A stretch of 64,000 nucleotides of DNA from Kitasatospora herbaricolor (GTDB taxonomy: Bacteria; Actinomycetota; Actinomycetes; Streptomycetales; Streptomycetaceae), in contig NZ_JAUSVA010000002.1 of assembly GCF_030813695.1 (NCBI RefSeq), forward strand, positions 4,402,001 through 4,466,000, written 5' to 3'. Position 1 is the first letter of the stretch; the number at the start of each line of letters is the position of its first letter. The translations under genes were made by a program, and so were the position numbers. Of this stretch, positions 39,999 to 48,180 are shown piece by piece. Under the pieces are notes generated by a model. It was not told the DNA's origin, ran no database searches, and saw only the letters and a list, made by a program, of their open reading frames with translations.

Positions 39999-40544
39999 GT
40001 GCGCGCTTACGACCTTGCCGAATCCCTTCTTTCCAACGACCTCCCCCGTCGCTGGGTTCACTCCAAGGGAGTAGCCGGCCGAGCCCGTTCACTGGCTCCG
40101 ATTCTTGGTTCGGACGCCGCGTTGCTAGAAGCGGCTGCGGTACTTCACGATATTGGCTACTCGCCTCGCATCGCTGATACCGGGTTTCACCCATTGGACG
40201 GCGCACGCTTCCTTCGGGCTGAGAAAATAGACGAACGCATCGTCCGGTTGGTGGCACACCACTCATGCGCGCTGCTCGAAGCCGAGGAACGCGGTCTCCG
40301 AATGGAGTTGGAGGCTGAGTTCCCAATGGAGGAAGCCAACCTGGTCGACGCACTGATCTACTGCGACATGACCACGACTCCGGACGGCGGACTGACCACG
40401 ACGCCTGCGAGGATCGCAGAGATCGTCGGACGGTACGGGCCCGAGAGTATCGTCGGACGCTTTATCCGCAGGGCTGAGCCCGAGATCGGAGCGGCTGCCC
40501 TGCGAGTGGAGAGCCTGATGTCTCAGGTCAACGCGCAGACCTAG
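39999..40544 (+). CDS. HD-domain phosphohydrolase
   Basis: A 181-residue cytoplasmic protein. HD-superfamily metal ligands are visible: WVHSKGVAGRA (first His), EAAAVLHDIGYSP (the His-Asp pair near residue 50), FHPLDGARFL, VRLVAHHSCALLE (further His) and VDALIYCDMT (final Asp). Such small HD proteins hydrolyse nucleotides or phosphorylated metabolites and are frequent neighbours of GntR regulators on AICEs. The GTG start follows GAAGGA. Its last four bases, CTAG, are shared with the stop of the Nudix gene on the other strand. Substrate is unknown. Confidence 0.85.
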   Translation: MRAYDLAESLLSNDLPRRWVHSKGVAGRARSLAPILGSDAALLEAAAVLHDIGYSPRIADTGFHPLDGARFLRAEKIDERIVRLVAHHSCALLEAEERGLRMELEAEFPMEEANLVDALIYCDMTTTPDGGLTTTPARIAEIVGRYGPESIVGRFIRRAEPEIGAAALRVESLMSQVNAQT

Positions 40545-41014
40545 CCGATGTACGGCTGCACTCTGTGGGGATCAAGCCCGTGGTGAATCCGCAGCCGCAT
40601 AGACGGGTGAATCCGCAATTCATCAAGGTCCGCTGGGTCTACCCAGCGGACCTCTTTCGACTCCTTGCTCGTCCGAAGGTCTCCACCAATCGGGCGAGCC
40701 CGGAAACAGATCGAGAACTGCTGGCGTACTTCGCCATCGTCATACGCGATAACGTGGTCTGGATCGGTGTACAGCCCAGTGACGGCAACAACCTCGACAT
40801 CAATGCCGGTCTCTTCAAAGACCTCTCGAACGACTGTCTGGCCGACCGACTCCCCAATGTCGTGCCCACCACCAGGAAGTGCCCACAGGTCGTTATCGGT
40901 CTTGTGAATCAGCAACAGCTGCCCGGACATATCCGTGACCACGGCAGTGACCGACGGGACCACTGAATTGGCCGGCGGCGCGTCAGGGTCACGGAAGTAG
41001 TCGACGCGGCTCAT
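40541..41014 (-). CDS. Nudix hydrolase (Pif-like position)
   Basis: A 157-residue protein with an intact Nudix box: GGGHDIGESVGQTVVREVFEE continuing TGIDV, i.e. G-x5-E-x7-R-E-x2-E-E-x-G. It begins MSRVDYFRDPDAPP and ends in a His/Arg-rich tail. Nudix enzymes hydrolyse nucleoside diphosphates linked to another group. On pSAM2 the Nudix protein Pif blocks redundant transfer between element-bearing cells, and this gene may do the same. Its ATG overlaps the XRE stop (ATGA), so both are co-translated. It is convergent with the HD gene with a 4-base overlap. Confidence 0.88.
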   Translation of the reverse strand: MSRVDYFRDPDAPPANSVVPSVTAVVTDMSGQLLLIHKTDNDLWALPGGGHDIGESVGQTVVREVFEETGIDVEVVAVTGLYTDPDHVIAYDDGEVRQQFSICFRARPIGGDLRTSKESKEVRWVDPADLDELRIHPSMRLRIHHGLDPHRVQPYIG

Positions 41015-41781
41015 GCTGCCTCGCTCTCAAGTACTGGAGATTTGATCACCCGGGCGCCATCCCAGATCCGCTCAATGCTCGCCGCGTAGGTACTGAATAG
41101 CTCGCCTCCCGAAACCTGAGCGAGGTGGAGGACCGGGGCGAGATATGCCCCAACCCCGTAGACGTGGCCATTGACGAGCATCTCGTCATCCGCGCGGTAC
41201 AGCGAGTTGTAGAGCGTAGTCGCGTGCAGCCGGAACTCCACTCCGGGCACACTAAACAACGGTGCATAGTTAGCCAGTGCGTTGCGAATCTTGCCTGCCA
41301 TGGCAGGGCCGATGCCTTCGTCCTGACCGCGCTGTGCAACTCCGGCGGAAGTGGGGTCGCCCAGCATGAGCCTCACCCGAACGCCGGCTTGCGCCTTCTC
41401 TCGAATCAGTCGGAAGAAGAGCGGATCCTCGGAGAGCCAGAAGCCCGCGTATACGACCAGGTCGAACTGCCTGCTCGCTCCCGCGTACAGCGAGGTCCAC
41501 AACTCCTTGGGGACGACAGCGCGGTGTGGATAGAGCGTGACCAGCTCAGCCCGGCCCGCTTCGCTGGTCTCAGCGCTGGTCTGCTCATCCGACCAGAGGT
41601 CCGACAGCTCGCGCTTCAGCAGGTTCGCCATCGCGTACTGAAAGCGCCGATATGGCCGGCGCTGGTCCTTCGCCTCGACCCAGCGCTCGACCGTGCGCGT
41701 GCTGACACCGAGACGCTCCGAGATCTGGTCAAGCGTTAATCCGCTGGCCAGGATTGCGCCGCGAAGCCGTTCGTTCGCCAT
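41011..41781 (-). CDS. XRE-family regulator fused to a degenerate phospholipase-D-like domain
   Basis: A 256-residue protein. Residues ~3-60 are a helix-turn-helix (LASGLTLDQISERLGVSTRT then VERWVEAKDQRRPY). The rest has PLD-family strands: LVVYAGFWLSEDPLFFRLI, VRVRLMLGDP and LYRADDEMLVNGHVYGVGA. The last aligns with the HKD half-site but lacks the His-x-Lys, so catalysis is unlikely and ligand sensing is more plausible. This fusion is widespread on streptomycete elements. ATG 41781 is used because family similarity starts at MANERLR; the upstream GGGGGGACGAG can act as ribosome site. It is coupled to the Nudix gene and divergent from the transfer genes across the control region. Confidence 0.82.
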   Translation of the reverse strand: MANERLRGAILASGLTLDQISERLGVSTRTVERWVEAKDQRRPYRRFQYAMANLLKRELSDLWSDEQTSAETSEAGRAELVTLYPHRAVVPKELWTSLYAGASRQFDLVVYAGFWLSEDPLFFRLIREKAQAGVRVRLMLGDPTSAGVAQRGQDEGIGPAMAGKIRNALANYAPLFSVPGVEFRLHATTLYNSLYRADDEMLVNGHVYGVGAYLAPVLHLAQVSGGELFSTYAASIERIWDGARVIKSPVLESEAA

Positions 41782-41977
41782 CTCGTCCCCCCAGGACAGA
41801 GTCGTCACGCGTGGACGATGCGGGACGACTTGACCGTAGCGAAGCCGGGCTGAAGCCGTCCAGCACCGCCGTATCTCGACGGCTCCCTTCGGGCGAATCT
41901 AGTGATGCGGGATCGGAAGACACTCCCGACAGCGACGCAGCAGGACTTGACGCAGAGTCGGCTCCGCGGGATCGTAA

Positions 41978-41998
41978 GAGACATGTTCAACATGTCTC
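41978..41998. promoter_or_regulatory. 21-bp palindromic operator candidate in the AICE control region
   Basis: Two 10-bp arms, GAGACATGTT and AACATGTCTC, flank a single C: a perfect dyad. It lies about 200 bases upstream of the XRE gene and 430 bases before the first transfer gene. Candidate owners are the GntR or XRE regulator encoded on the element. TTGACG at 41948 lies on the same flank. Confidence 0.55.
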
Positions 41999-42166
41999 GC
42001 ATGATGAGGCAGGCGAACTGCAGACCCTCCTCGGGTCTGGTTTGAGCTGCACAAATGCGTCCCGTGGACGGCTGGAAGGCCGCCACGGGACGAAGGGGCC
42101 CCGGACAGATGGGGCCGAGGCACCCGGGCGCCTGGTCAGTCCGGAGGGTTCGAGATCGAAAGATCA

Positions 42167-42209
42167 CGTCGTCACACCTCACCGGGAGCGCGCTCCCCAA
42201 CGTGACGAC
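42167..42209. promoter_or_regulatory. Nested inverted repeats in the AICE control region
   Basis: GTCGTCAC (42168-42175) is inverted as GTGACGAC (42202-42209), enclosing the perfect 14-bp palindrome GGGAGCGCGCTCCC (42184-42197). The ~650-base region from 41782 to 42430 has no supported gene. These structures could be a promoter/operator, a terminator or a transfer locus. Confidence 0.4.
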
Positions 42210-42430
42210 ACACGCGGGCCTCGCATCGCCGGGAGACCGGCCGGCGCGGGGCCCGCACTGCTTGACGAGTGACTTTGGCCCTCGACGCTCCCGTTCGGGT
42301 GCGTCGGGCGGCCATGGCTTCTCGTCACCTGATGAGTTGCCGGGCCCATAAGTCGGGGCCGTCGCGCTGTCCTTGGCCGGTTGCGCGACAGCCCCTCCGG
42401 GCCCACACACCTACTGGAAGAGGTAGACCC

Positions 42431-42712
42431 GTGAGGTCGATTGTTGCAGGCCAGCGTGCTGCGAACGAGAACGAGTTCGCGGAACTCGCGCTGGGCGTGG
42501 ACGAGGAGCTGTTCGCCGGTGTGGCCGGCGAGGACGAGATGGACCGGGCCGCGCGGTTGGACGCGGCGTACGGTGTGCTGGCGGACCTGCGCCGGGAGGA
42601 CCCGGAGTTGGCCGCCTACGCCGAGCGGCTGCTGAAGTCGGCGCCGGTCCCGCTAAGGCGGGTCCGGGCCGTGGCCCCCGCCGCTGTGGTGCCGGTGGGG
42701 GTGGCTGCCTGA
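42431..42712 (+). CDS. Small AICE protein, unknown function
   Basis: A 93-residue acidic-then-basic protein: MRSIVAGQRAANENEFAELA, then an Asp/Glu-rich helical middle (GEDEMDRAARLDAAYGVLAD) and an Ala/Pro/Val tail. GTG 42431 has GAGG about 8 bases upstream; a longer frame back to 42269 is unlikely. Its stop overlaps the next start (TGATG). It opens the small-gene run that leads to the translocase. No family is recognised. Confidence 0.65.
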   Translation: MRSIVAGQRAANENEFAELALGVDEELFAGVAGEDEMDRAARLDAAYGVLADLRREDPELAAYAERLLKSAPVPLRRVRAVAPAAVVPVGVAA

Positions 42713-42984
42713 TGGGCCGCATCCGTGCCGCCCTGGACCGGGCGGCCATCTCGTACTGCACCGACAGCTACGGGGCGCCGGCGGCCGACCGCCGTACGGC
42801 GACCTACGGCGGCATGATCGCCAGCACCGTCGCCGAAGCCGGGCACCCGGCGGTCGCCGCCGTGATCTCCGGCATCGGCGCGGCCGCGATCGCGGCCGAC
42901 ACGATGTTCGGTCACCCCACCGCCCCCGAGGACGGCTACGCGGGATTCACCGCCGAGGCGCCGAAGCGGGGGTGGCGACGGTGA
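42712..42984 (+). CDS. Small AICE protein with hydrophobic segment
   Basis: A 90-residue protein starting MGRIRAALDRAAISYCTDSY and containing an Ala/Ile-rich helical stretch (AAVISGIGAAAIAADTMFG) that could be membrane-associated. The ATG overlaps the previous stop. Its own stop overlaps the GTG of a 36-codon frame. Position fits spread (Spd-type) genes; no sequence family recognised. Confidence 0.65.
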   Translation: MGRIRAALDRAAISYCTDSYGAPAADRRTATYGGMIASTVAEAGHPAVAAVISGIGAAAIAADTMFGHPTAPEDGYAGFTAEAPKRGWRR

Positions 42985-43091
42985 ACCAGACCGGAATGTA
43001 CCGGGTGCCCGCCGCCCCGCTCACGGTGCTCACGGGCACCGCATCCGCGCTCACTGTCTGCTCGTCGCAGCGCGGGCGGTGGGGCCGGTGA
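42981..43091 (+). CDS. Very small overlapping ORF (36 aa)
   Basis: GTG 42981 to TGA 43091 encodes MNQTGMYRVPAAPLTVLTGT followed by ASALTVCSSQRGRWGR. It shares GTGA overlaps with the gene before and the gene after, exactly filling an otherwise unexplained 104-base space. A central hydrophobic patch could contact membrane. The double overlap is the main support; with so short a frame it could be a coupling device rather than a functional peptide. Confidence 0.5.
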   Translation: MNQTGMYRVPAAPLTVLTGTASALTVCSSQRGRWGR

Positions 43092-44089
43092 AGGCGATTG
43101 TGAGCCCGCAGCAGATCCGCTCGGCAGAGCGTGCGCTGAGCGCGGGAACGTGGACGATCACGTGCGGCGCCGTCCTCTACAGCGTGCTCACGGTGACCCC
43201 GCTCATGAGCGGACACACCCCCAAGGGGTGGCAGTGGACGGCCCCGATCCTGCCGCTGGTCGTGGACGCGGCCGTGGTGATCGTGGTCCGCATGGACAGC
43301 ACCCTGGCTCGGCTCGGCGGCGACGGCGGCCGCTGGCCGACGGTGCTGCGCTGGCTGACCGGAATCATGACGGTGCTGCTCAACGTCGGCCAGTCCGCAC
43401 TGGACCGCGATCGGGTCGGCGCGGCGGTCCACTCCGTGGCACCGCTGCTGCTGATCGTCACAGCGGAGACCTCACTCGCCTACCGGCGGGCGATCACCGC
43501 CGCAGTGGCCGCCCGTGAAGCCACCGAGCGCGCTGAGCGGGCGGAGCGCGAGCGCCGGGCCGAGGAGGACCGGCGCCGGGCCCGCGAGGAGCGTCTCGCG
43601 GACTTCGAAGCGGCCGAGCGACGCGAGCGTGAGCGCCGCGACCACGACGCGACGCTGGCCCGTGAGCAGCGTGAGCATGAGGCCCGGATCCTGCGCGAGC
43701 AGCGTGAGGAGAGTGCCCGGCGTGAGGCCTTCGAGCGGGAGGAGAAGGAGCGGCGGGAGGGCGCTGTGCGGGCCGAGCGTGAGCGTCGTGAGCGTGAGGT
43801 GAGCGAGCGTGAGCGTCGTGAGCGGGAGGAGCGTCTGGCCCGTGAACGGCATGAGCGGGAGGCCGCTGAGCGTGCCCGTCAGGAGTTGCTGTCCGGTGGT
43901 CCGGTCGCGGAGAAGCTCACCGAGCAGCGGGCCCGGGAGGTCGCCGGGGCCGCGTGCGCGGCCGGCCTGCCACAGCGTCAGGCGGTGGAGCTGACCGGAT
44001 GGTCGGCCGGGTGGATCGCCGCCCGCTACCAGGAACTGCGCGACACCCCCGCACAGCCCGCTGCTGCGGCTCACGGCCGCGCCGCGTGA
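43088..44089 (+). CDS. DUF2637 membrane protein with long charged coiled coil (spread-type)
   Basis: A 333-residue protein. Residues ~15-135 contain about four transmembrane helices of the DUF2637 type (TITCGAVLYSVLTVTPLMSG, WTAPILPLVVDAAVVIVV, VLLNVGQSAL, LLLIVTAETSLAYRRA). Residues ~145-275 are an uninterrupted Arg/Glu coiled coil. The C-terminal ~45 residues form a helix-turn-helix-like end (AGLPQRQAVELTGWSAGWIAARY). DUF2637 proteins are found on streptomycete conjugative elements and are thought to help intramycelial spread or replication control. The GTG start sits in a GTGA overlap. Confidence 0.83.
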   Translation: MKAIVSPQQIRSAERALSAGTWTITCGAVLYSVLTVTPLMSGHTPKGWQWTAPILPLVVDAAVVIVVRMDSTLARLGGDGGRWPTVLRWLTGIMTVLLNVGQSALDRDRVGAAVHSVAPLLLIVTAETSLAYRRAITAAVAAREATERAERAERERRAEEDRRRAREERLADFEAAERRERERRDHDATLAREQREHEARILREQREESARREAFEREEKERREGAVRAERERREREVSERERREREERLARERHEREAAERARQELLSGGPVAEKLTEQRAREVAGAACAAGLPQRQAVELTGWSAGWIAARYQELRDTPAQPAAAAHGRAA

Positions 44090-44103
44090 CAAGGAGAGGC
44101 ACC

Positions 44104-44565
44104 ATGCCTGAGCTGTTCACCGGATCCCGCGCGGCCCGCTTCGCCGCCGCCTACGCCCTGCTGCGGGCCGCCGCCGACGTGGCGGACCACTGGATCCAGA
44201 GCGACCACCAGGCCCGCGTCAAGGGCCAGCACGACCACACCGACGGACAGTCCAGCGCCGCCGGCCGCCGGGCCTGCGCCGCCCACGTCGCCACCTACAC
44301 CGCCACCCAGGGCGCCGCCCTGCTGCTCGGCTCCCGCGCCCTGGGGGTCCGCCTGCGGCCCGGCCCCGTCGTGGCGGCCCTCGCACTCTCGGCCGTCACG
44401 CACTACGTCGCCGACCGGCGTGAGCCCCTGCGCCGTCTCGCCGACGCCACTGGCAAGGGCGAGTTCGTGCGGCTCGCCGACCACGGCATGAACGGCGCCT
44501 ACGCGCTGGACCAGGCCTGGCACCACGCCTTCGAGACCGCCGCCGCCGTCATCGCCTCCACCTGA
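44104..44565 (+). CDS. AICE membrane-associated protein, unknown function
   Basis: A 153-residue protein starting MPELFTGSRAARFAAAYALL. It is His-rich in places (DVADHWIQSDHQARVKGQHDH; DHGMNGAYALDQAWHH), and two Ala/Leu/Val-rich segments (ATQGAALLLGSRALG; VVAALALSAVTHYVA) could span the membrane. Spaced His/Asp residues suggest a metal site and recall DUF3307-type proteins, but I am not certain of the family. AAGGAGAGG precedes the ATG. It follows the DUF2637 gene by 14 bases. Confidence 0.72.
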   Translation: MPELFTGSRAARFAAAYALLRAAADVADHWIQSDHQARVKGQHDHTDGQSSAAGRRACAAHVATYTATQGAALLLGSRALGVRLRPGPVVAALALSAVTHYVADRREPLRRLADATGKGEFVRLADHGMNGAYALDQAWHHAFETAAAVIAST

Positions 44566-44607
44566 CAGACAGCGCCAACCCTCCAACAAGCAGAGAAGGA
44601 AACCGCC

Positions 44608-44871
44608 TTGAGCGTCTCCGTGAACTTCCGCGCCAACTCCCGGACCAAGCACCAGGTCTTCGGCTCCAAGCACCGGGACGACGCGCCGTTCCTGGAACTG
44701 ACCACCGGCGTCGACTTCCTCACGATCGGCTCCGCCTACAACGCGACCCGGGCCGAGACCCTCGCGTTCGCCCGGGCCCTGGTCGAGACCGCGACCGCCT
44801 ACCTTGCGGCCGCCGAGGCCTACGCCGGCACCACCCGCACCCCGCTGGACACCATCGCCGACCCGTCCTGA
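44608..44871 (+). CDS. Small AICE protein, TTG start
   Basis: An 87-residue protein with start TTG 44608, supported by GAAGGA 8 bases upstream and the absence of any better start. It begins MSVSVNFRANSRTKHQVFG and ends in an Ala-rich helix (RALVETATAYLAAAEAYAGT). Soluble; no family recognised. It is part of the closely spaced small-gene run before the translocase. Confidence 0.68.
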   Translation: MSVSVNFRANSRTKHQVFGSKHRDDAPFLELTTGVDFLTIGSAYNATRAETLAFARALVETATAYLAAAEAYAGTTRTPLDTIADPS

Positions 44872-44922
44872 CGAACAGTGCCAACGCCCGTCTGCCAGCA
44901 CTGACACCGAAGGAGCCACGCC

Positions 44923-45117
44923 ATGTTCGCCGCCGGCGATGAAGTGCTGATCCTCTCCTGCGAGGACGACCCCCGGGCCGCCGGGCGGACCGGCCGGATC
45001 GTGGACGAGGTCCCCCCGGGCCCGCTCACCGGCGGTCGCTGGACCGTCAACCGGATCGGGCTGCTGATCGGCCCCGCCCTGTGCCACACCCACGAGCTGC
45101 GGCCCACCGGCCGCTGA
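44923..45117 (+). CDS. Small AICE protein with SH3-like/KOW-like sequence
   Basis: A 64-residue protein, MFAAGDEVLILSCEDDPRAA then GRTGRIVDEVPP and WTVNRIG. The pattern FxxGDxVxI...GxxGxI resembles short SH3-like beta-barrels used in nucleic-acid or protein binding. AAGGAG lies 8 bases before the ATG. The function is unknown; it lies between the small-gene run and the translocase. Confidence 0.65.
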   Translation: MFAAGDEVLILSCEDDPRAAGRTGRIVDEVPPGPLTGGRWTVNRIGLLIGPALCHTHELRPTGR

Positions 45118-45217
45118 CCATGCCGCACAACCCCGGGACGGCCGTTCCTGCCGGCAAGCTGACCGGCCGCCCCGGGGCCCTTTCCGCACCACCGAATCTG
45201 TGAGGAAGGAACCACCA

Positions 45218-47491
45218 GTGAACCAGCCACACAGCACCACCCACGACACCCCGGGCGGGGTGGTCGTGGACCTCGGCAAGGCCCGCGCCGCCCGCACCCC
45301 CCGCGCCACCGCCACGGCCACCGCGCCGGCCGACGTCGACCCGGACTCGGTTTACGCCGCCGGACCACAGCCGCTGGAAGGCGTGGTGCTGCCCGGCCCG
45401 GCCACCCCGCGCCCGACCGTCGTCCCCAAGGCGCCGGCGTGGGTGCGGGGGCGGCGGGCGGTGCGGGTGTTCCTGACCGATGAGCGGACCCGCACGACAG
45501 CCCGTCTGGTGGTGCGCCACGGGTCCTACGTGGTGCGGGGCGGCGGCATCCTCGCGAAGCGCGGGTGGGACGAGCGGAGCACCGCCCGCTACGAGCGGAT
45601 GATGCGCACCGCCGAAGCCGCCGGCCTGCACGAGCAGGCGTTGGAGTGGGAGGTGCGGGCGGCAGCCTTCCGGGCCGCCCGTCATCAGCGCCGGATGGAC
45701 CTGCTGACCTCCCCGATCCGGGTGGCGAAGAACGCCGCTGTCGGGGTCGGGGCGACGGCCGGCGGGCTGCTCGGACTCGGTGTGGTGCTGGCCATCGCCG
45801 AGCGGGACATCACCGACGTGGTCACCCCGATCATGACGGTGATCGACCTGATCCGCTGGGCCGTCGTGTTCGTCAGCATCGTGTGGGGGCCGCTGGTCGC
45901 CATCGCGCCGTGGGCGGCCCTGCTCGCCATGTGGTCGGTCGGCCGGCGTCGCCAGGCAGCCCCGGCCTGGACCCTGCCCGCCACCCAGACCAGCACGGTG
46001 GGTGAGCCGATCACCCCGTCCATCGTGGTCAAGGCCCTGCGTGACCTGGGCATCGCCCCGCTCCGCAACGCCATCAAGGACATGGGCGACGCCGGCGCGG
46101 GCATGCTCGGCCCCATCCGCATCGCCGGATGCGGCGTCGAAGTGGATGTCACCCTGCCGTCGGGGGTGTCGACCAACGAGGTCCAGGGGCGCCGCCGCAA
46201 GCTCGCGGAGAACCTGAACCGCCACGAGCACGAAGTGTTCATCACCATCCCGGAGGCGGCCCGCACGGTCCGCCTGTGGATCGCCGACTCGGGTGCGCTG
46301 GACGAGCCGATCGGGCCGTCGCCGCTGGTCACCGACCACGACCTGACCGCCGATCTCTACACCGGCCGCGCGCCCTGGGGCCAGGACCTGCGCGGGGACG
46401 CGGCGCTGATCAGCGTTCTTCAGCGGCACCTGCTGATCACGGGTCTGTCCAACCAGGGCAAGACCGCCAGCCTGCGGGCGTTGGCCCTGTGGCTGGCCCT
46501 CGACCCGACGGTCGAGTTCCGGATCGCCGACCTCAAGGGGGTGGGTGACTGGCGGATGTTCGACGGCCTCGCAACCGTGCTGATCCAGGGGCCGACGGAC
46601 AACGAGGTCATCGAAGCCACGCAGATGCTCGAAGAGGGCGTGCGGGAGATGGAGCGCCGGATCGCGCTGGTCAAGGCGTCCGGCGCCACCGACGGCGTGA
46701 CCCGGGAGGTGGCCCGCACCAACCCGGACTTCCACCCGCTCGTGCTGGTGGTCGACGAAGCGCAGATGGCGTTCATGTGCCCGGCCGTCGGCGAGGACAA
46801 GCGCCCGTACGGCGGCACGAAGGCGACGTCCCGGTACTTCATGGCGGGCCGCAAGCTCCACAACCAGGGCCGGGCGGTGAACGTCACCCTGTGGCAGGGC
46901 ACCCAGGACCCGACGAACGAGAACCTGCCGAAGCTGATCCGTGAGGGCGCCCACATCCGGGCCTCCCTCGCGCTCGGCTCCGAGGAGCAGGCCCGGATGG
47001 CGCTGGGGGACAAGGCCATCGACGGCGGCGCCGCCCCGCACAAGCTCCGCCAGGGAGCCGACAGGGGAACCGTCGTGGTCGCGGGTGACGGCGTGAAGCT
47101 CGCCCCCGGGCAGGCCGCCACCACCATCCGCACCCACTACATCACCGGTGAAGAGGCGGCCGAGGTCGCCGACCGGGCGAAGGCCCGGCGGGCCGGGGTC
47201 ACCACGGTGACCACGACCGCGCCGGCCGAGGGCGGCCCGGACGCGCTGGCGGACATCGCCGCCGCCCTCGGCGACGCGGTCCGGCTGCGGACGCAGGAAG
47301 TCCTTCAGCGGCTCGCCGCCGCGAACCCGGGCGAGTACCGGGAGTGGAACTTCGGGGACCTCAAGTCCGTGCTTGAGGGCGCCGGTGCCGCCCCGTACAA
47401 GTCCGACGGACAGATGGTCGTGGCCCGCGCGAAGGTGCTCTCCGCCCTCGCGGAGCGCGACGCGGACACCCCGGACGACGACGGAGAGTAA
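45218..47491 (+). CDS. FtsK/SpoIIIE-type DNA translocase for conjugal transfer (TraB/TraSA-like)
   Basis: A 757-residue membrane-anchored ATPase. The N-terminal ~170 residues are cytoplasmic. Two or three helices follow (VGVGATAGGLLGLGVVLAIA; WAVVFVSIVWGPLVAI). The motor domain has Walker A GLSNQGKT (409-416) and Walker B VLVVDEAQ (Asp 513, Glu 514). The C-terminal ~75 residues (YREWNFGDLKSVLEGAGA) look like a winged helix, which in TraB proteins recognises 8-bp clt repeats to pump double-stranded DNA to the recipient. GTG 45218 has AGGAAGGA upstream; an upstream ATG at 45200 is less likely. It is the only transfer motor on the element and suffices for mating in pSAM2-type systems. Confidence 0.92.
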   Translation: MNQPHSTTHDTPGGVVVDLGKARAARTPRATATATAPADVDPDSVYAAGPQPLEGVVLPGPATPRPTVVPKAPAWVRGRRAVRVFLTDERTRTTARLVVRHGSYVVRGGGILAKRGWDERSTARYERMMRTAEAAGLHEQALEWEVRAAAFRAARHQRRMDLLTSPIRVAKNAAVGVGATAGGLLGLGVVLAIAERDITDVVTPIMTVIDLIRWAVVFVSIVWGPLVAIAPWAALLAMWSVGRRRQAAPAWTLPATQTSTVGEPITPSIVVKALRDLGIAPLRNAIKDMGDAGAGMLGPIRIAGCGVEVDVTLPSGVSTNEVQGRRRKLAENLNRHEHEVFITIPEAARTVRLWIADSGALDEPIGPSPLVTDHDLTADLYTGRAPWGQDLRGDAALISVLQRHLLITGLSNQGKTASLRALALWLALDPTVEFRIADLKGVGDWRMFDGLATVLIQGPTDNEVIEATQMLEEGVREMERRIALVKASGATDGVTREVARTNPDFHPLVLVVDEAQMAFMCPAVGEDKRPYGGTKATSRYFMAGRKLHNQGRAVNVTLWQGTQDPTNENLPKLIREGAHIRASLALGSEEQARMALGDKAIDGGAAPHKLRQGADRGTVVVAGDGVKLAPGQAATTIRTHYITGEEAAEVADRAKARRAGVTTVTTTAPAEGGPDALADIAAALGDAVRLRTQEVLQRLAAANPGEYREWNFGDLKSVLEGAGAAPYKSDGQMVVARAKVLSALAERDADTPDDDGE

Positions 47492-47683
47492 AGGGAGCCC
47501 GCAGGGAGACAGGGAGAACTCCCTCACCGCCTCCCTGAACCCCGATCCCTGCCCTGATCAGCACGCCTGTTCTCCCAGGGAGGCAGGGAAGCGCCCCAGG
47601 TCAGCCCCCTAGGGACCCCGGAAACGGGCCTCCCGGGCCGCCCCATGCCTCCCTCCCGCTACACACAGCGACGAGAGGACCCC

Positions 47684-47899
47684 ATGAACGCCACCGCATC
47701 CGCGATCCGGCCGCTGGCCGCCGTCCACCTCCGCGAGGCCCTCACCGCCGCCGCCGACGGCCACGCCCCGGCCGCCCTCGCGGCCCTCATGCACATCGAC
47801 CCCGAGTCCTGGCAGGCCATCGAGACCCGCCTCTCGGCCCTCGGGACGACCGTCCTTGACGCGCTGGCGCTGGCGGCCCGGACCGGGGGCACCGAGTGA
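47684..47899 (+). CDS. Small AICE protein, unknown function
   Basis: A 71-residue, mostly helical protein: MNATASAIRPLAAVHLREAL then ALAALMHIDPESWQAIETRL. ATG 47684 has GAGAGGA upstream. Its stop is overlapped by the next GTG (GTGA). A 190-base gap behind the translocase contains repeated CAGGGAG words (47500-47590). No family recognised. Confidence 0.65.
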   Translation: MNATASAIRPLAAVHLREALTAAADGHAPAALAALMHIDPESWQAIETRLSALGTTVLDALALAARTGGTE

Positions 47900-48162
47900 G
47901 CGCCGTCGACATCGTGGCCGCCGCCGTCCTGTTCGGCCCCGCCGCCCTCGGGGGCGCCGCCTACGCCTGGACCCAGCGCGGCGCGGCGTCCGACTCCGCC
48001 GCCATCCGGCAGGTCCTCGCCGAGTACGACGGCACCCGCCCCACCGAGTACGAGGACGGCGGCACCCCGCCGCCGGAGCGTGAGCCCGCCCCCGACATCG
48101 CCCCCGCACCGGTCGCCCGCCTGGCGACCGTCATCCCGTTCCCCGACCGCCGCGCCGCCTGA
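47896..48162 (+). CDS. Small AICE protein with N-terminal transmembrane helix
   Basis: An 88-residue protein starting MSAVDIVAAAVLFGPAALGG, a single membrane helix, followed by a Pro/Glu-rich soluble tail ending VIPFPDRRAA. The GTG start overlaps the previous stop. It is likely a type I-like anchored accessory protein. Function unknown. Confidence 0.68.
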   Translation: MSAVDIVAAAVLFGPAALGGAAYAWTQRGAASDSAAIRQVLAEYDGTRPTEYEDGGTPPPEREPAPDIAPAPVARLATVIPFPDRRAA

Positions 48163-48180
48163 ACCCAGGAGACAACCGCC

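Noticed and set aside
41754..42272. Possible 172-residue protein in the AICE control region
   Set aside because: It overlaps the XRE gene start and the operator palindromes, has no ribosome binding site, and its translation is random-looking Arg/Ser/Pro sequence.
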